64,000 nucleotides of DNA, taken from contig JAEYTP010000083.1 of assembly GCA_023433945.1 (NCBI GenBank), positions 1-64,000 on the forward strand, in the 5' to 3' direction. The first letter of the stretch is position 1, and every line of letters starts with the position of its first letter. Position numbers and translations under genes: made by a program. Under the pieces are notes generated by a model. It saw only the letters and a list, made by a program, of their open reading frames with translations. It made no database searches and was not told the DNA's origin. This stretch comes from Bacillota bacterium. GTDB taxonomy: Bacteria > Bacillota > Clostridia > Acetivibrionales > DSM-1351. This document shows, piece after piece, positions 52,804 through 59,783 of this stretch.

Positions 52804-52866
52804 TATCCCTCCGTGACACAGCCATACAGCTGTGAGTTACCTCTTGGTCACAAGGCCAGTAAACAT
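52757..52866 (-). promoter_or_regulatory. Guanidine-I (ykkC-class) riboswitch controlling gdx
   Basis: Read on the minus strand, the segment contains the class hallmarks: an upstream part with TGACCAAGAGGTAACTC, then ACGGAGGGATAAAAGCC and TGGGAGG (52790-52813), matching the conserved GGGAUAAAAGCCYGGGAG core of ykkC guanidine-I riboswitches. It sits between the gdx start and its presumed promoter, with an overlapping terminator. Guanidine binding should prevent termination and turn the exporter on. Confidence 0.92.
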
Positions 52867-52978
52867 AAATGCAAGCAAACTGTTAGCAGATTCTATTTGA
52901 ATGCTGATATTTGCTTTCTATTAGTGCAAACTGCGGAACCCTAGATAACTTATTAATACAACTTTTCGCATACTAAAG

Positions 52979-53111
52979 TGTAGTTTGTTATATAACTTAA
53001 GTGTAGTAAGTTATATAACTTAATGCAGTTGGTTATATAACTTAATGTTGCTTGTTATGTGACTTAATATATTTTGTTATTTAACTTAGCGTAGTTAATT
53101 ATATATACTTT
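52979..53111. repeat. Six tandem ~22-bp units, most containing the palindrome GTTATATAAC
   Basis: Units begin near 52979, 53002, 53024, 53046, 53068 and 53091, with consensus TGTAGTTNGTTATATAACTTAA. The second and third are nearly identical; the outer ones have decayed. Confidence 0.9.
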
Positions 53112-53124
53112 CAAAAAACAAGTC

Positions 53125-53190
53125 AATTATATTGTATATTTATCAGTTAATTATACTATATATTTGTTAGACAATTATCGTATTTTATAG
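53125..53190. repeat. Three tandem 24-bp AT-rich units
   Basis: Units at 53125, 53149 and 53173 start AATTAT and continue ATTGTATATTTATCAGTT or close variants. They are unrelated to the 22-bp array just before. Beyond them to 53322 I see only AT-rich sequence. Confidence 0.7.
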
Positions 53191-53322
53191 AGGCATTAGT
53201 CTTATAACTATCATTCATTACATTATATTTATCAGTAATTAACTTATAAGTATACCTTGTATTCTTTAGTTTTATGTAATCTTAGTATATATAATCTCAA
53301 TACGTTTAAGTATACGGTGTAC

Positions 53323-53601
53323 TTATACAGCATGTTCCTCAAGTATGTTTTTTAGTGCTGCAATTGAACTGGTATGAGATCGTGCGATCTTTATATTCCG
53401 ACCTTTAACTTCGCTCAAGGCACAGCGTATCATTTTGTGAGAAACGGTACTAGTAAACAAAACTAATAAATCAGGGCTTCCAATATTCTTGAGACTACTG
53501 GACATTTTGGGGTATACTTTCGCTTTACATTTGTACTCAACGCAAAGGTTTTTATATTCGCGGAGCATACATTCGTTTCCTCCTACTATTACTACACTCA
53601 T
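53323..53601 (-). CDS. DUF2325 family protein
   Basis: 92 aa. SVVIVGGNECMLREYKNLCVEYKCKAKVYP (written across residues 2-31) and the later LVLFTSTVSHKMIRCALSEVKGRNIKIARSHTSSI (46-80) match the DUF2325 pattern, a small Rossmann-like domain of unknown function often found near redox or metal-related genes. AAGGAGGATT lies before the ATG. It follows the YgbA-like gene by 65 bases and may be in the same transcript, which would place it under the same palindromic control region. Confidence 0.85.
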   Translation of the reverse strand: MSVVIVGGNECMLREYKNLCVEYKCKAKVYPKMSSSLKNIGSPDLLVLFTSTVSHKMIRCALSEVKGRNIKIARSHTSSIAALKNILEEHAV

Positions 53602-53666
53602 AATAATCCTCCTTCTTTTAACTCTCCTAATTAAATCTTCTCTTATCTTAAATATGTTTATATTTC

Positions 53667-53999
53667 TTATATATTTTTCTTCTCTTTTTTGGTTTGGATA
53701 ACATGACGGACTGCAGTGATTGGGTGTGAGAATATCATTCTCGGCCCGGAAAACCGCATTACCTCACGAATTTTTTCTCGCATGGCAGGCTTATAGCAAT
53801 GCACCTTACAGTTTGAGCAAAAGGTCTTGGTTTCCATAAAAGGACACTTATCGCTACGAAGCCTTGAGTAAGTATCTAGTTCTGAGCACTCCTTGCAAAG
53901 ACCAGGTTTGCCCCCATGCTTCTTTTTGCAATACAGGGCAATCATCTGTGAAACCAGTTCTTTTTCTTGCTCTCTCTTTGTCAGAATATTCTTTGAAAT
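53667..53999 (-). CDS. YgbA-like (nitrous-oxide-stimulated promoter family) protein, probably AUU-started
   Basis: 110 aa if started at ATT 53999; 92 aa if started at the first ATG (53945). The family core is clear: MIALYCKKKHGGKPGLCKEC, LRSDKCPFMETKTFCSNCKVHCYKP and MREKIREVMRFSGPRM, with eight or more Cys likely to bind metal or an iron-sulfur cluster. The frame stays open upstream of the ATG and encodes KREQEKELVSQ, which fits the REK-rich segment preceding the core in relatives. No ribosome site precedes the ATG, but AGGGGAGGG (54008-54016) lies exactly 8 bases before ATT 53999. YgbA-type genes respond to nitric oxide in proteobacteria. Confidence 0.75.
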   Translation of the reverse strand: MSKNILTKREQEKELVSQMIALYCKKKHGGKPGLCKECSELDTYSRLRSDKCPFMETKTFCSNCKVHCYKPAMREKIREVMRFSGPRMIFSHPITAVRHVIQTKKEKKNI

Positions 54000-54007
54000 T
54001 GCTATTA

Positions 54008-54016
54008 CCCTCCCCT
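54008..54016 (-). promoter_or_regulatory. Strong ribosome binding site pointing to an AUU start
   Basis: AGGGGAGGG on the minus strand, 8 bases before the in-frame ATT at 53999 and more than 60 bases before the first ATG. AUU starts are rare and usually imply translational control, as in infC. Confidence 0.6.
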
Positions 54017-54030
54017 CAGATAGTGTATTT

Positions 54031-54048
54031 AGTTAGCAACAGCTAACT
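54031..54048. promoter_or_regulatory. Perfect palindromic operator upstream of the YgbA-like gene (site 1)
   Basis: AGTTAGC-AACA-GCTAACT, 7-bp arms and a 4-base centre. Spacing and symmetry fit a Crp/Fnr-type or other dimeric regulator. Confidence 0.6.
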
Positions 54049-54078
54049 CATAGGCATAAAATATGCGGCCCCAACCGT

Positions 54079-54096
54079 GGTTAGTCACCGCTAACT
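54079..54096. promoter_or_regulatory. Second copy of the operator (site 2)
   Basis: GGTTAGT-CACC-GCTAACT, the same 18-bp frame with two mismatches in one arm, 48 bp centre to centre from site 1. A possible minus-strand -10 (TATTTT, 54058-54063) lies between the two sites. Confidence 0.5.
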
Positions 54097-54149
54097 AGTA
54101 ATATCATACTTTCTTTTATGTGGAAAGTCAATGAAAAAGAAAATATTAA

Positions 54150-54188
54150 TAAAAAAAATAAGAGAAAAGTATATGCTTTTCTCTTATT
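54150..54188 (-). terminator. Terminator of the tRNA-Val/tRNA-Thr transcript
   Basis: On the minus strand AATAAGAGAAAAG pairs with CTTTTCTCTTATT and is followed by TTTTTTTT. Confidence 0.9.
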
Positions 54189-54263
54189 GGAGCTGGCGGA
54201 CGGAATCGAACCCCCGACCTGCTGATTACAAGTCAGCTGCTCTACCTGCTGAGCTACGCCAGC
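54188..54263 (-). tRNA. tRNA-Thr (anticodon TGT)
   Basis: Minus strand, 76 bases with encoded CCA. The acceptor GCTGGCG pairs with CGCCAGC, D arm GCTC/GAGC, anticodon loop CTTGTAA, T arm GGGGG-TTCGATT-CC. The terminator begins directly after it. Confidence 0.96.
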
Positions 54264-54267
54264 GTAA

Positions 54268-54343
54268 TGGTGGGAACTATAGGGCTCGAACCTATGACCC
54301 TCTGCTTGTAAGGCAGATGCTCTCCCAGCTGAGCTAAGCTCCC
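54268..54343 (-). tRNA. tRNA-Val (anticodon TAC)
   Basis: Minus strand, 76 bases with encoded CCA. Acceptor GGGAGCT pairs with AGTTCCC, D arm GCTC/GAGC, anticodon loop CTTACAA, T loop TTCGAGC. First in a two-tRNA transcript, four bases before tRNA-Thr. Confidence 0.96.
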
Positions 54344-54384
54344 ATTAGCTGTGAATTAATGTGCAGTCGTTGTCTGCAAGAGGT

Positions 54385-54414
54385 ATTATAGCATAGCGGT
54401 TTTTGGTAAGTCAA
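54385..54414 (-). promoter_or_regulatory. Promoter of the tRNA operon
   Basis: On the minus strand TTGACT (54409-54414), 18 bases, TATAAT (54385-54390) with extended -10 TGC. Confidence 0.85.
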
Positions 54415-54611
54415 CTATTATTTTTATGTTAATATTTGCTATTGCTTTGTTGTCTGTGCACCTTATAATTTTATAGCCATATAAATTGTCTTTATAGCCT
54501 TAACAACTGTCTTTATAACTCCAAAATTATATTTACCAAATAATTATTTATTTTTATATGAAATTTTGTAATAATATAGCTATACAAAAAACAAATAGGA
54601 GGAGTGATTAC

Positions 54612-55319
54612 ATGATACCAACCCCACATATAAATGTTAGTGAAAAGGGTATTATTGCCGAAACTGTATTAATGCCCGGAGATCCATTGCGTGCAAAGTT
54701 TATAGCAGAGACCTACCTAGAGGATGCTCAGCAGTTTAATACTGTTAGAAATATGTTTGGCTATACCGGTACCTACAAGGGCAAAAAGATTTCAATAATG
54801 GGTTCAGGTATGGGAATGCCATCAATAGGTATTTATTCATATGAATTATTCAACTTTTATGGAGTAAAAAATATTATTAGAATAGGTTCATGTGGAGCTA
54901 TACAGGAAGATGTAAAGATAAGAGACATTATTTTGGGTATTTCGGCTTCGACAAACTCCAATTATGCCAGCCAGTACGGTTTACCGGGAACATATGCACC
55001 AACCGCGTCCTGGGAGCTTGTGAGGAAGGCTGTTAAAGTAGCAGAAGACAAGGGGATAGATATCAAGGTAGGAAATATTCTCTCTTCCGATATTTTCTAT
55101 GATGATGATAAGGATGTATGGAAGAAGTGGGCTAGAATGGGCGTACTGGCTATTGAGATGGAAGCGGCTGCTTTATATATGAATGCAGCAAGAGCTGGTG
55201 CAAATGCACTATGTGTGCTTACTGTATCTGATTCACTTGTAACGCATGAGCTCACTACTGCTGAAGAAAGACAAACTTCATTTACCAGCATGATGGAGAT
55301 TGCTCTTGAGTTAGCATAA
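54612..55319 (+). CDS. deoD: Purine nucleoside phosphorylase, DeoD type
   Basis: 235 aa from the ATG at 54612 (AGGAGG 9 bases upstream); the upstream in-frame ATG (54558) would add 18 residues not seen in the family. It splits purine nucleosides with phosphate in salvage. TPHINVSEKGIIAETVLMPGDPLRAKFIAE (split over residues 3-33) holds the His and phosphate-binding Arg, GSGMGMPSIGIYSYEL (about 65-80) the phosphate loop, MEAAALY (about 180-186) the ribose-binding Met-Glu, and SDSLVTHE (about 204-211) the catalytic Asp with its Arg following in EERQ. Single gene with its own terminator. Confidence 0.96.
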   Translation: MIPTPHINVSEKGIIAETVLMPGDPLRAKFIAETYLEDAQQFNTVRNMFGYTGTYKGKKISIMGSGMGMPSIGIYSYELFNFYGVKNIIRIGSCGAIQEDVKIRDIILGISASTNSNYASQYGLPGTYAPTASWELVRKAVKVAEDKGIDIKVGNILSSDIFYDDDKDVWKKWARMGVLAIEMEAAALYMNAARAGANALCVLTVSDSLVTHELTTAEERQTSFTSMMEIALELA

Positions 55320-55341
55320 AATGTTTTTGGGTGATAAATCA

Positions 55342-55550
55342 AATGGATTAATATAATGCTTTAATATGTTGATAAAATAAGGTTAGATACAATGCATTAA
55401 TATGATGCTTTAATATGTTGATAAATACAGAAAAGAGCCAATTCATTAAGATTATGCTTTAATATATTGATAATTCAGCATGAATTCTATGGATTAAAAT
55501 AATGCATTAAATACATTATAGGATCAAATGTATTAAGATAATACACAACA
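55342..55550 (+). repeat. Exact-period 49-bp tandem repeats after deoD
   Basis: Units at 55342-55390, 55391-55439 and 55440-55488 are each exactly 49 bp (AATNNATTAA ... ATGCTTTAATATNTTGATAA). A shortened fourth unit (55489-55527) and a fragment follow. Nothing else is visible before the terminator. Confidence 0.92.
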
Positions 55551-55582
55551 ATTCTATTACAATAAAAAACGGATTATATTAA

Positions 55583-55630
55583 CAAAACGGCTTAATACCC
55601 ACATATCAGGTGCTAGGCCGTTTTGATTTT
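55583..55630. terminator. Terminator between deoD and the convergent germination gene
   Basis: AAAACGGC pairs with GCCGTTTT around a 24-base loop, then TTTT-rich sequence. May serve both strands. Confidence 0.75.
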
Positions 55631-55698
55631 ATTAGAATTAGAACCTAATTTTATTAGAACCTGATGACATTATTATATCTAAAAGTTACATTAAACTC

Positions 55699-57108
55699 CT
55701 AATCTTCATTGTTCTTTTTACCGCTCCTCAAAGTAGTCCTGAAAATCTTACCCTTCAGATCCTGCCAGCAGAAGGGGAAAAGAGGATATAGGTAACTGTC
55801 TCCTGTCAATGTTCTTGTAAAGCCAAGAACAATAATCATAAATAGTATTCCTGCAAGAAAGCCCCAACCATTGAATACCCAGACAAGAATAAGCAATACA
55901 ATCCTGAAAAACTTTACGGCATAGCTGAGCTCAGTGCTTTGTTGTGAAAAGGAACCGATTGTAATAAATGCCATATAAAGTATAGTTTCTGGCACAAACC
56001 ATCCAACCTGTACAGCGAAATCACCAAGTATCAAGCCACCTATAATACTAAGTGAGGTACCCAACGAACTTGGGGTGTTTAATGACGCAAATTGTAAGCC
56101 ATCTACTGCAAATTCAAGTATTAGAAACTGTAATATCAGCGGGATAGCCACATTTTCTTTTGGTCCAATGAATTGTAGCCAAGGTGGCAGGGCTGATATG
56201 TTTTGTGTTGCAAGTAGCCATAGGGGCGTAAAAATGAGGGTCAGTAGAAATACGGTGTTACGAATTATTCTTATATAGTTACCTGTTATTACAGGGTAGT
56301 AGTAATCCTCTGCCTGCTGTATAAAGTCAAAAAACGTGGTAGGTACCAATATAATATTAGGAGAGTTATCTATTATAATGACTATTTTTCCCTCAAGCAG
56401 ATGAGACACAGCTACATCAGGCCTTTCTGTATATCGCGCCTTCGGAAAGGGGTCAAGTCTGCTAGACTTAATAATTCCTTCGATAAGGGACTCTTGAAGC
56501 ATAGTTACACTTCTTACATCTAGATTGAGCAGCCTTCTTTTCACTTTGTCCAATTTTGTTTTATCAACAATGTCTTCAATATACCCAAATACAATATCAG
56601 TCTTACTTCTGTTGCCAATATTAATCATTTCAAAGGTAAGCTTGGGGTCTCTGATTCTTCTCCTAATCAGTGCAGTGTTGAAAACTATTGTTTCAACAAA
56701 GCCATCCTTTGAACCCTTTGTAGTTTTTTCAAGGTCGGGTTCTTGAATAGAACGTGTTGGAAAGGTTCTAAGGTCCAATATAATAGCATCTGAAAACCCA
56801 TCAACCAAAAGAACGGTTGGCCCCGAAAGAACCTGCGTAATAATATTTTCAACATCGGTTTCTAGACTTGTTTCGGTATATGACACCTGAGTATCACAAA
56901 ATTGCTCTGCATTTTGAAAGGAATTCATATTTTGGGGTGAAATGCTTTGAAATTGTGCTAAAATACGTTGTGCAATATCATCCTTGATAAATCCATCCAT
57001 AAATAGCATGTACGCCTTTTTACCGCCAATAACTAATCTTTTTTCTATAATATCAAAGCTTGAATCTATATTTAAATGTGCACGCAAAAGTGATATATTT
57101 TGTTCCAA
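55699..57108 (-). CDS. GerA-family spore germination protein (SpoVAF/GerXA type)
   Basis: 469 aa, the family length. The N-terminal cytoplasmic domain holds SFDIIEKRLVIGGKKAYMLF (residues 17-36), LSGPTVLLVDGF, EPDLEKTTKGSKDGFVETI with the RGSKDGF-like motif, and NTALIRRRIRDPKLTFE. After about residue 240 come five to six membrane spans with NSPNIILVPTTFFDF and a C-terminal YLYPLFPFCWQDLKGKIFR. GerA A-subunits form germinant-gated ion channels in the spore inner membrane, and SpoVAF is a related partner. The clostridial N-terminus fits SpoVAF best. Start TTG 57108 has no good ribosome site, so the true start is not certain. No B or C subunit genes are adjacent. Confidence 0.88.
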   Translation of the reverse strand: MEQNISLLRAHLNIDSSFDIIEKRLVIGGKKAYMLFMDGFIKDDIAQRILAQFQSISPQNMNSFQNAEQFCDTQVSYTETSLETDVENIITQVLSGPTVLLVDGFSDAIILDLRTFPTRSIQEPDLEKTTKGSKDGFVETIVFNTALIRRRIRDPKLTFEMINIGNRSKTDIVFGYIEDIVDKTKLDKVKRRLLNLDVRSVTMLQESLIEGIIKSSRLDPFPKARYTERPDVAVSHLLEGKIVIIIDNSPNIILVPTTFFDFIQQAEDYYYPVITGNYIRIIRNTVFLLTLIFTPLWLLATQNISALPPWLQFIGPKENVAIPLILQFLILEFAVDGLQFASLNTPSSLGTSLSIIGGLILGDFAVQVGWFVPETILYMAFITIGSFSQQSTELSYAVKFFRIVLLILVWVFNGWGFLAGILFMIIVLGFTRTLTGDSYLYPLFPFCWQDLKGKIFRTTLRSGKKNNED

Positions 57109-57188
57109 GGAACTAGTAATCTTTATGATTAGTCACTCCGATCTATTAAAGATATAGATATAATTTTCTATAAGTTTCTAATTTATTC

Positions 57189-57217
57189 TTGATTAATGTG
57201 CATAATAAGAGTAAAAT
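57189..57217 (+). promoter_or_regulatory. Promoter of the LTA-synthase-like gene
   Basis: TTGATT (57189-57194), 17 bases, TAAAAT (57212-57217). Confidence 0.6.
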
Positions 57218-57250
57218 TATCGAGATTAAACATTGTAGGAGATATTAATA

Positions 57251-59719
57251 ATGTCACGAAAAAGTAAAATATACTACTTTGCACTTGCGGCCATAGTCTG
57301 CTTTGTTGATTTAATATCTAGTGGGAACAATGGATTTGTTGAACTATTACTTGTTCTGCTCTCCTCTATAATAGTTTTTCATATGGGAAAGATTCACTTT
57401 AGTACCACCAGGATTTCTTACCTGGTACTATTAATAGCGAATATAGCCGTGCTAGTGCTGACTTATTACCACCGTGTATACTTAGTAAATATATTACTTC
57501 TCTCATGGCTTATATATAAGGTCATTACTCCCAAAATACTTAATTATAAGTGGCTGTTTGAAATCTCGGTTGCAATAGCCTTTCTAATGACATATATTTC
57601 TGCTCTGTCGAAACATAGCTTTCCTTTATTTATATTTGTTTTCTACCCAGTTTACCTTGCGGGCTGCAAGGTAAGGGATAAGAATATAGTTAAAAACGTT
57701 AAAAGTATAGCTTTTGTAGTTGCCAACCTTATTATTTCGGGTCTCGGATTAGCAGCATTTATATATAAGTCTCTTGGCAAAAATATTATTGATGATATAT
57801 TGTTTCTAAATATTAAGGCTGTGGGCACTGTTACAGCAGTAATCCTTCCTTTTATAGCAATTCTTCTTATATGGTTTTGCATAAGTCTTAATATGCTTCT
57901 CAAAATAATTTCACTTCGTTTTACACACAAGGTCTATTTATCTGATTTTGATGTATTAACATATAGAACTCCTGTGTTAAGCATGATATATTATTTGGGA
58001 GTAGTCTTCTTTATAACTTATTTGACGCAGTTTTCAATAAGGTTAAATGTGTATCGAGCATTGGTAGATATGTTTGATCCTCATGTACTTTTCAATGTTT
58101 TGCTTATTGCTGGAATTTATATGCTCATTTGTTCATTGTTGGGCAGGGGTATTGCCAATATAATAGTGGGCTTGCTCACTGTTGTAGTAGTAATAGCTAA
58201 TGCAATTAAAATTAAATACTTTAATGAGCCTTTTTATCCATGGGATGTATACCTTATAAAAAATCTTTTTGGCATAGCTGAAGGATATATATCTCTACCA
58301 ATTGTTATAGGAGGTATAGTTGTATTATTAGCTACTGCTATTACTCTTATAGTTATATTCAGAAAACGTGTAGCAAAAGCCCTCAAACCAAAAATCTCAT
58401 TATTCATAATGATTTTTTCTTTACTTTTGTTTGGAATAAATGCTTTTATCCTTAATACACCTCAGCTTACTTCACAACTTAATATTCAAAAGTCATGGTA
58501 TATAGGCAAGGCGGAAATGCTGGCAAATGGTGTATGGGTACAGAATTATTTCTATCTATCGGACTTGGACAAGTATTTAAACAAAGCACCTACTGGCTAT
58601 AGCTATGAAAAAATAAAAGAACTTGATGAAAAATACAGTAGAGAGAACCAGACGCAGACAAAAGAAGAAATGCCAAATGTTGTTGTTATAATGAGCGAAA
58701 GCTTTTGGGATGTTTCAAAATTGGAGGGAGTGTCATTTAATAAAAACCTATATGAAAACTTAAATAAGTTTCAAAAGGGTGAGCTAGCACCTCCTGCTAT
58801 TGGTGGAAGTACTGCCAATACCGAGTTTGAGGTATTAACAGGCATGTCCATGTACTTTATAAACCCAGGTGTAATTCCGTACAATGTTTATCTAAGAACT
58901 GATACTAGCAGCATAGCAAGAGTTTTTAGGGATAATGGTTATGATACGACAGCAATGCATCCGAACTCAGGGTGGTTCTATAACAGGGACAAGGTATACA
59001 AGTATTTTGGGTTTGATAAGTTTTACGATGTATATTCCTTCAACAAGAGCGACTATAAGGGAGGCACGGTTTCGGATGATGCGCTAATTAATAAAATAAT
59101 AGGGAAGCTTGAGGATAAATCTAGCGATAAGCCGCAGTTTATTTTTGCGATTACCATGCAGAATCATGACCCATACAATGATAAATATGAGAGTACAGAT
59201 ATAACGGTCAAATCTGATGTTCTGAGCGACGAAGAAAAAAATATAATGACAAATCTGGCACAGGGGCTATATGATTCTGATCAAGCATTAGGAAAACTAA
59301 TTAGCTCAATAGAGAAAAGTGGAAAACCTACGTTGGTATACTTTTTTGGAGACCACGCTTCTAGGTTCGGCAGCGTACAGGATTATTATAACTTGTATGA
59401 TAGATTGGTAAATACAGATAAAGCAGAGGATTATTTAGGCAAGCTTAAGTATTATTTAACACCGGTTGCTACATGGTCTAATTACCATGAAATGAGGTCC
59501 TTCCCCAATATTATTTCACCTACTCATTTAACCTATGAGATATTGAAAGATGCTGGGGTTAAATATCCAAACTACTTCAACATTCTTCCGGAATTGGAGA
59601 AGAAGTACCCCATTATGCACATTCAAAATCCACAACTGGTAAATAACGAGGATATTCTTGTAAAAGATTATCAAATGCTACAATACGATGTACTATTTGG
59701 TAAAAAATTCTACAAATAA
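57251..59719 (+). CDS. LTA synthase/phosphoglycerol transferase-like membrane sulfatase-fold protein
   Basis: 822 aa, longer than LtaS (about 650) because the membrane part has about 12 spans (to residue 405) instead of five. The outside catalytic domain (about 470-760) belongs to the alkaline phosphatase/sulfatase superfamily: NVVVIMSESFWD gives the metal-binding Glu, GGSTANTEFEVLTGMS the catalytic Thr, HPNSGWFYNRD and ITMQNHDPYND the His sites, and YFFGDHASRFG the second metal site. Such enzymes transfer glycerol-phosphate from phosphatidylglycerol to teichoic acids or glycans. Whether it makes lipoteichoic acid or decorates a glycan is open. GTAGGAG precedes the ATG. Confidence 0.9.
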   Translation: MSRKSKIYYFALAAIVCFVDLISSGNNGFVELLLVLLSSIIVFHMGKIHFSTTRISYLVLLIANIAVLVLTYYHRVYLVNILLLSWLIYKVITPKILNYKWLFEISVAIAFLMTYISALSKHSFPLFIFVFYPVYLAGCKVRDKNIVKNVKSIAFVVANLIISGLGLAAFIYKSLGKNIIDDILFLNIKAVGTVTAVILPFIAILLIWFCISLNMLLKIISLRFTHKVYLSDFDVLTYRTPVLSMIYYLGVVFFITYLTQFSIRLNVYRALVDMFDPHVLFNVLLIAGIYMLICSLLGRGIANIIVGLLTVVVVIANAIKIKYFNEPFYPWDVYLIKNLFGIAEGYISLPIVIGGIVVLLATAITLIVIFRKRVAKALKPKISLFIMIFSLLLFGINAFILNTPQLTSQLNIQKSWYIGKAEMLANGVWVQNYFYLSDLDKYLNKAPTGYSYEKIKELDEKYSRENQTQTKEEMPNVVVIMSESFWDVSKLEGVSFNKNLYENLNKFQKGELAPPAIGGSTANTEFEVLTGMSMYFINPGVIPYNVYLRTDTSSIARVFRDNGYDTTAMHPNSGWFYNRDKVYKYFGFDKFYDVYSFNKSDYKGGTVSDDALINKIIGKLEDKSSDKPQFIFAITMQNHDPYNDKYESTDITVKSDVLSDEEKNIMTNLAQGLYDSDQALGKLISSIEKSGKPTLVYFFGDHASRFGSVQDYYNLYDRLVNTDKAEDYLGKLKYYLTPVATWSNYHEMRSFPNIISPTHLTYEILKDAGVKYPNYFNILPELEKKYPIMHIQNPQLVNNEDILVKDYQMLQYDVLFGKKFYK

Positions 59720-59731
59720 TTATTCCAAATA

Positions 59732-59759
59732 TTGACTTTTATTCATTAAATTATATAAT
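59732..59759 (+). promoter_or_regulatory. Promoter of the 7TM histidine kinase gene
   Basis: TTGACT (59732-59737), 16 bases, TATAAT (59754-59759). Confidence 0.65.
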
Positions 59760-59783
59760 AGTTCATACAGGAGATGTGTTTGT

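Noticed and set aside
52255..53190. CRISPR-like array in the gaps around gdx
   Set aside because: Units of 17-24 bp abut directly without unique spacers of constant length, and no cas genes are in the window.
54131..54337. 68-codon frame across the tRNA genes
   Set aside because: It reads antisense through the terminator, tRNA-Thr and tRNA-Val, which are certain.
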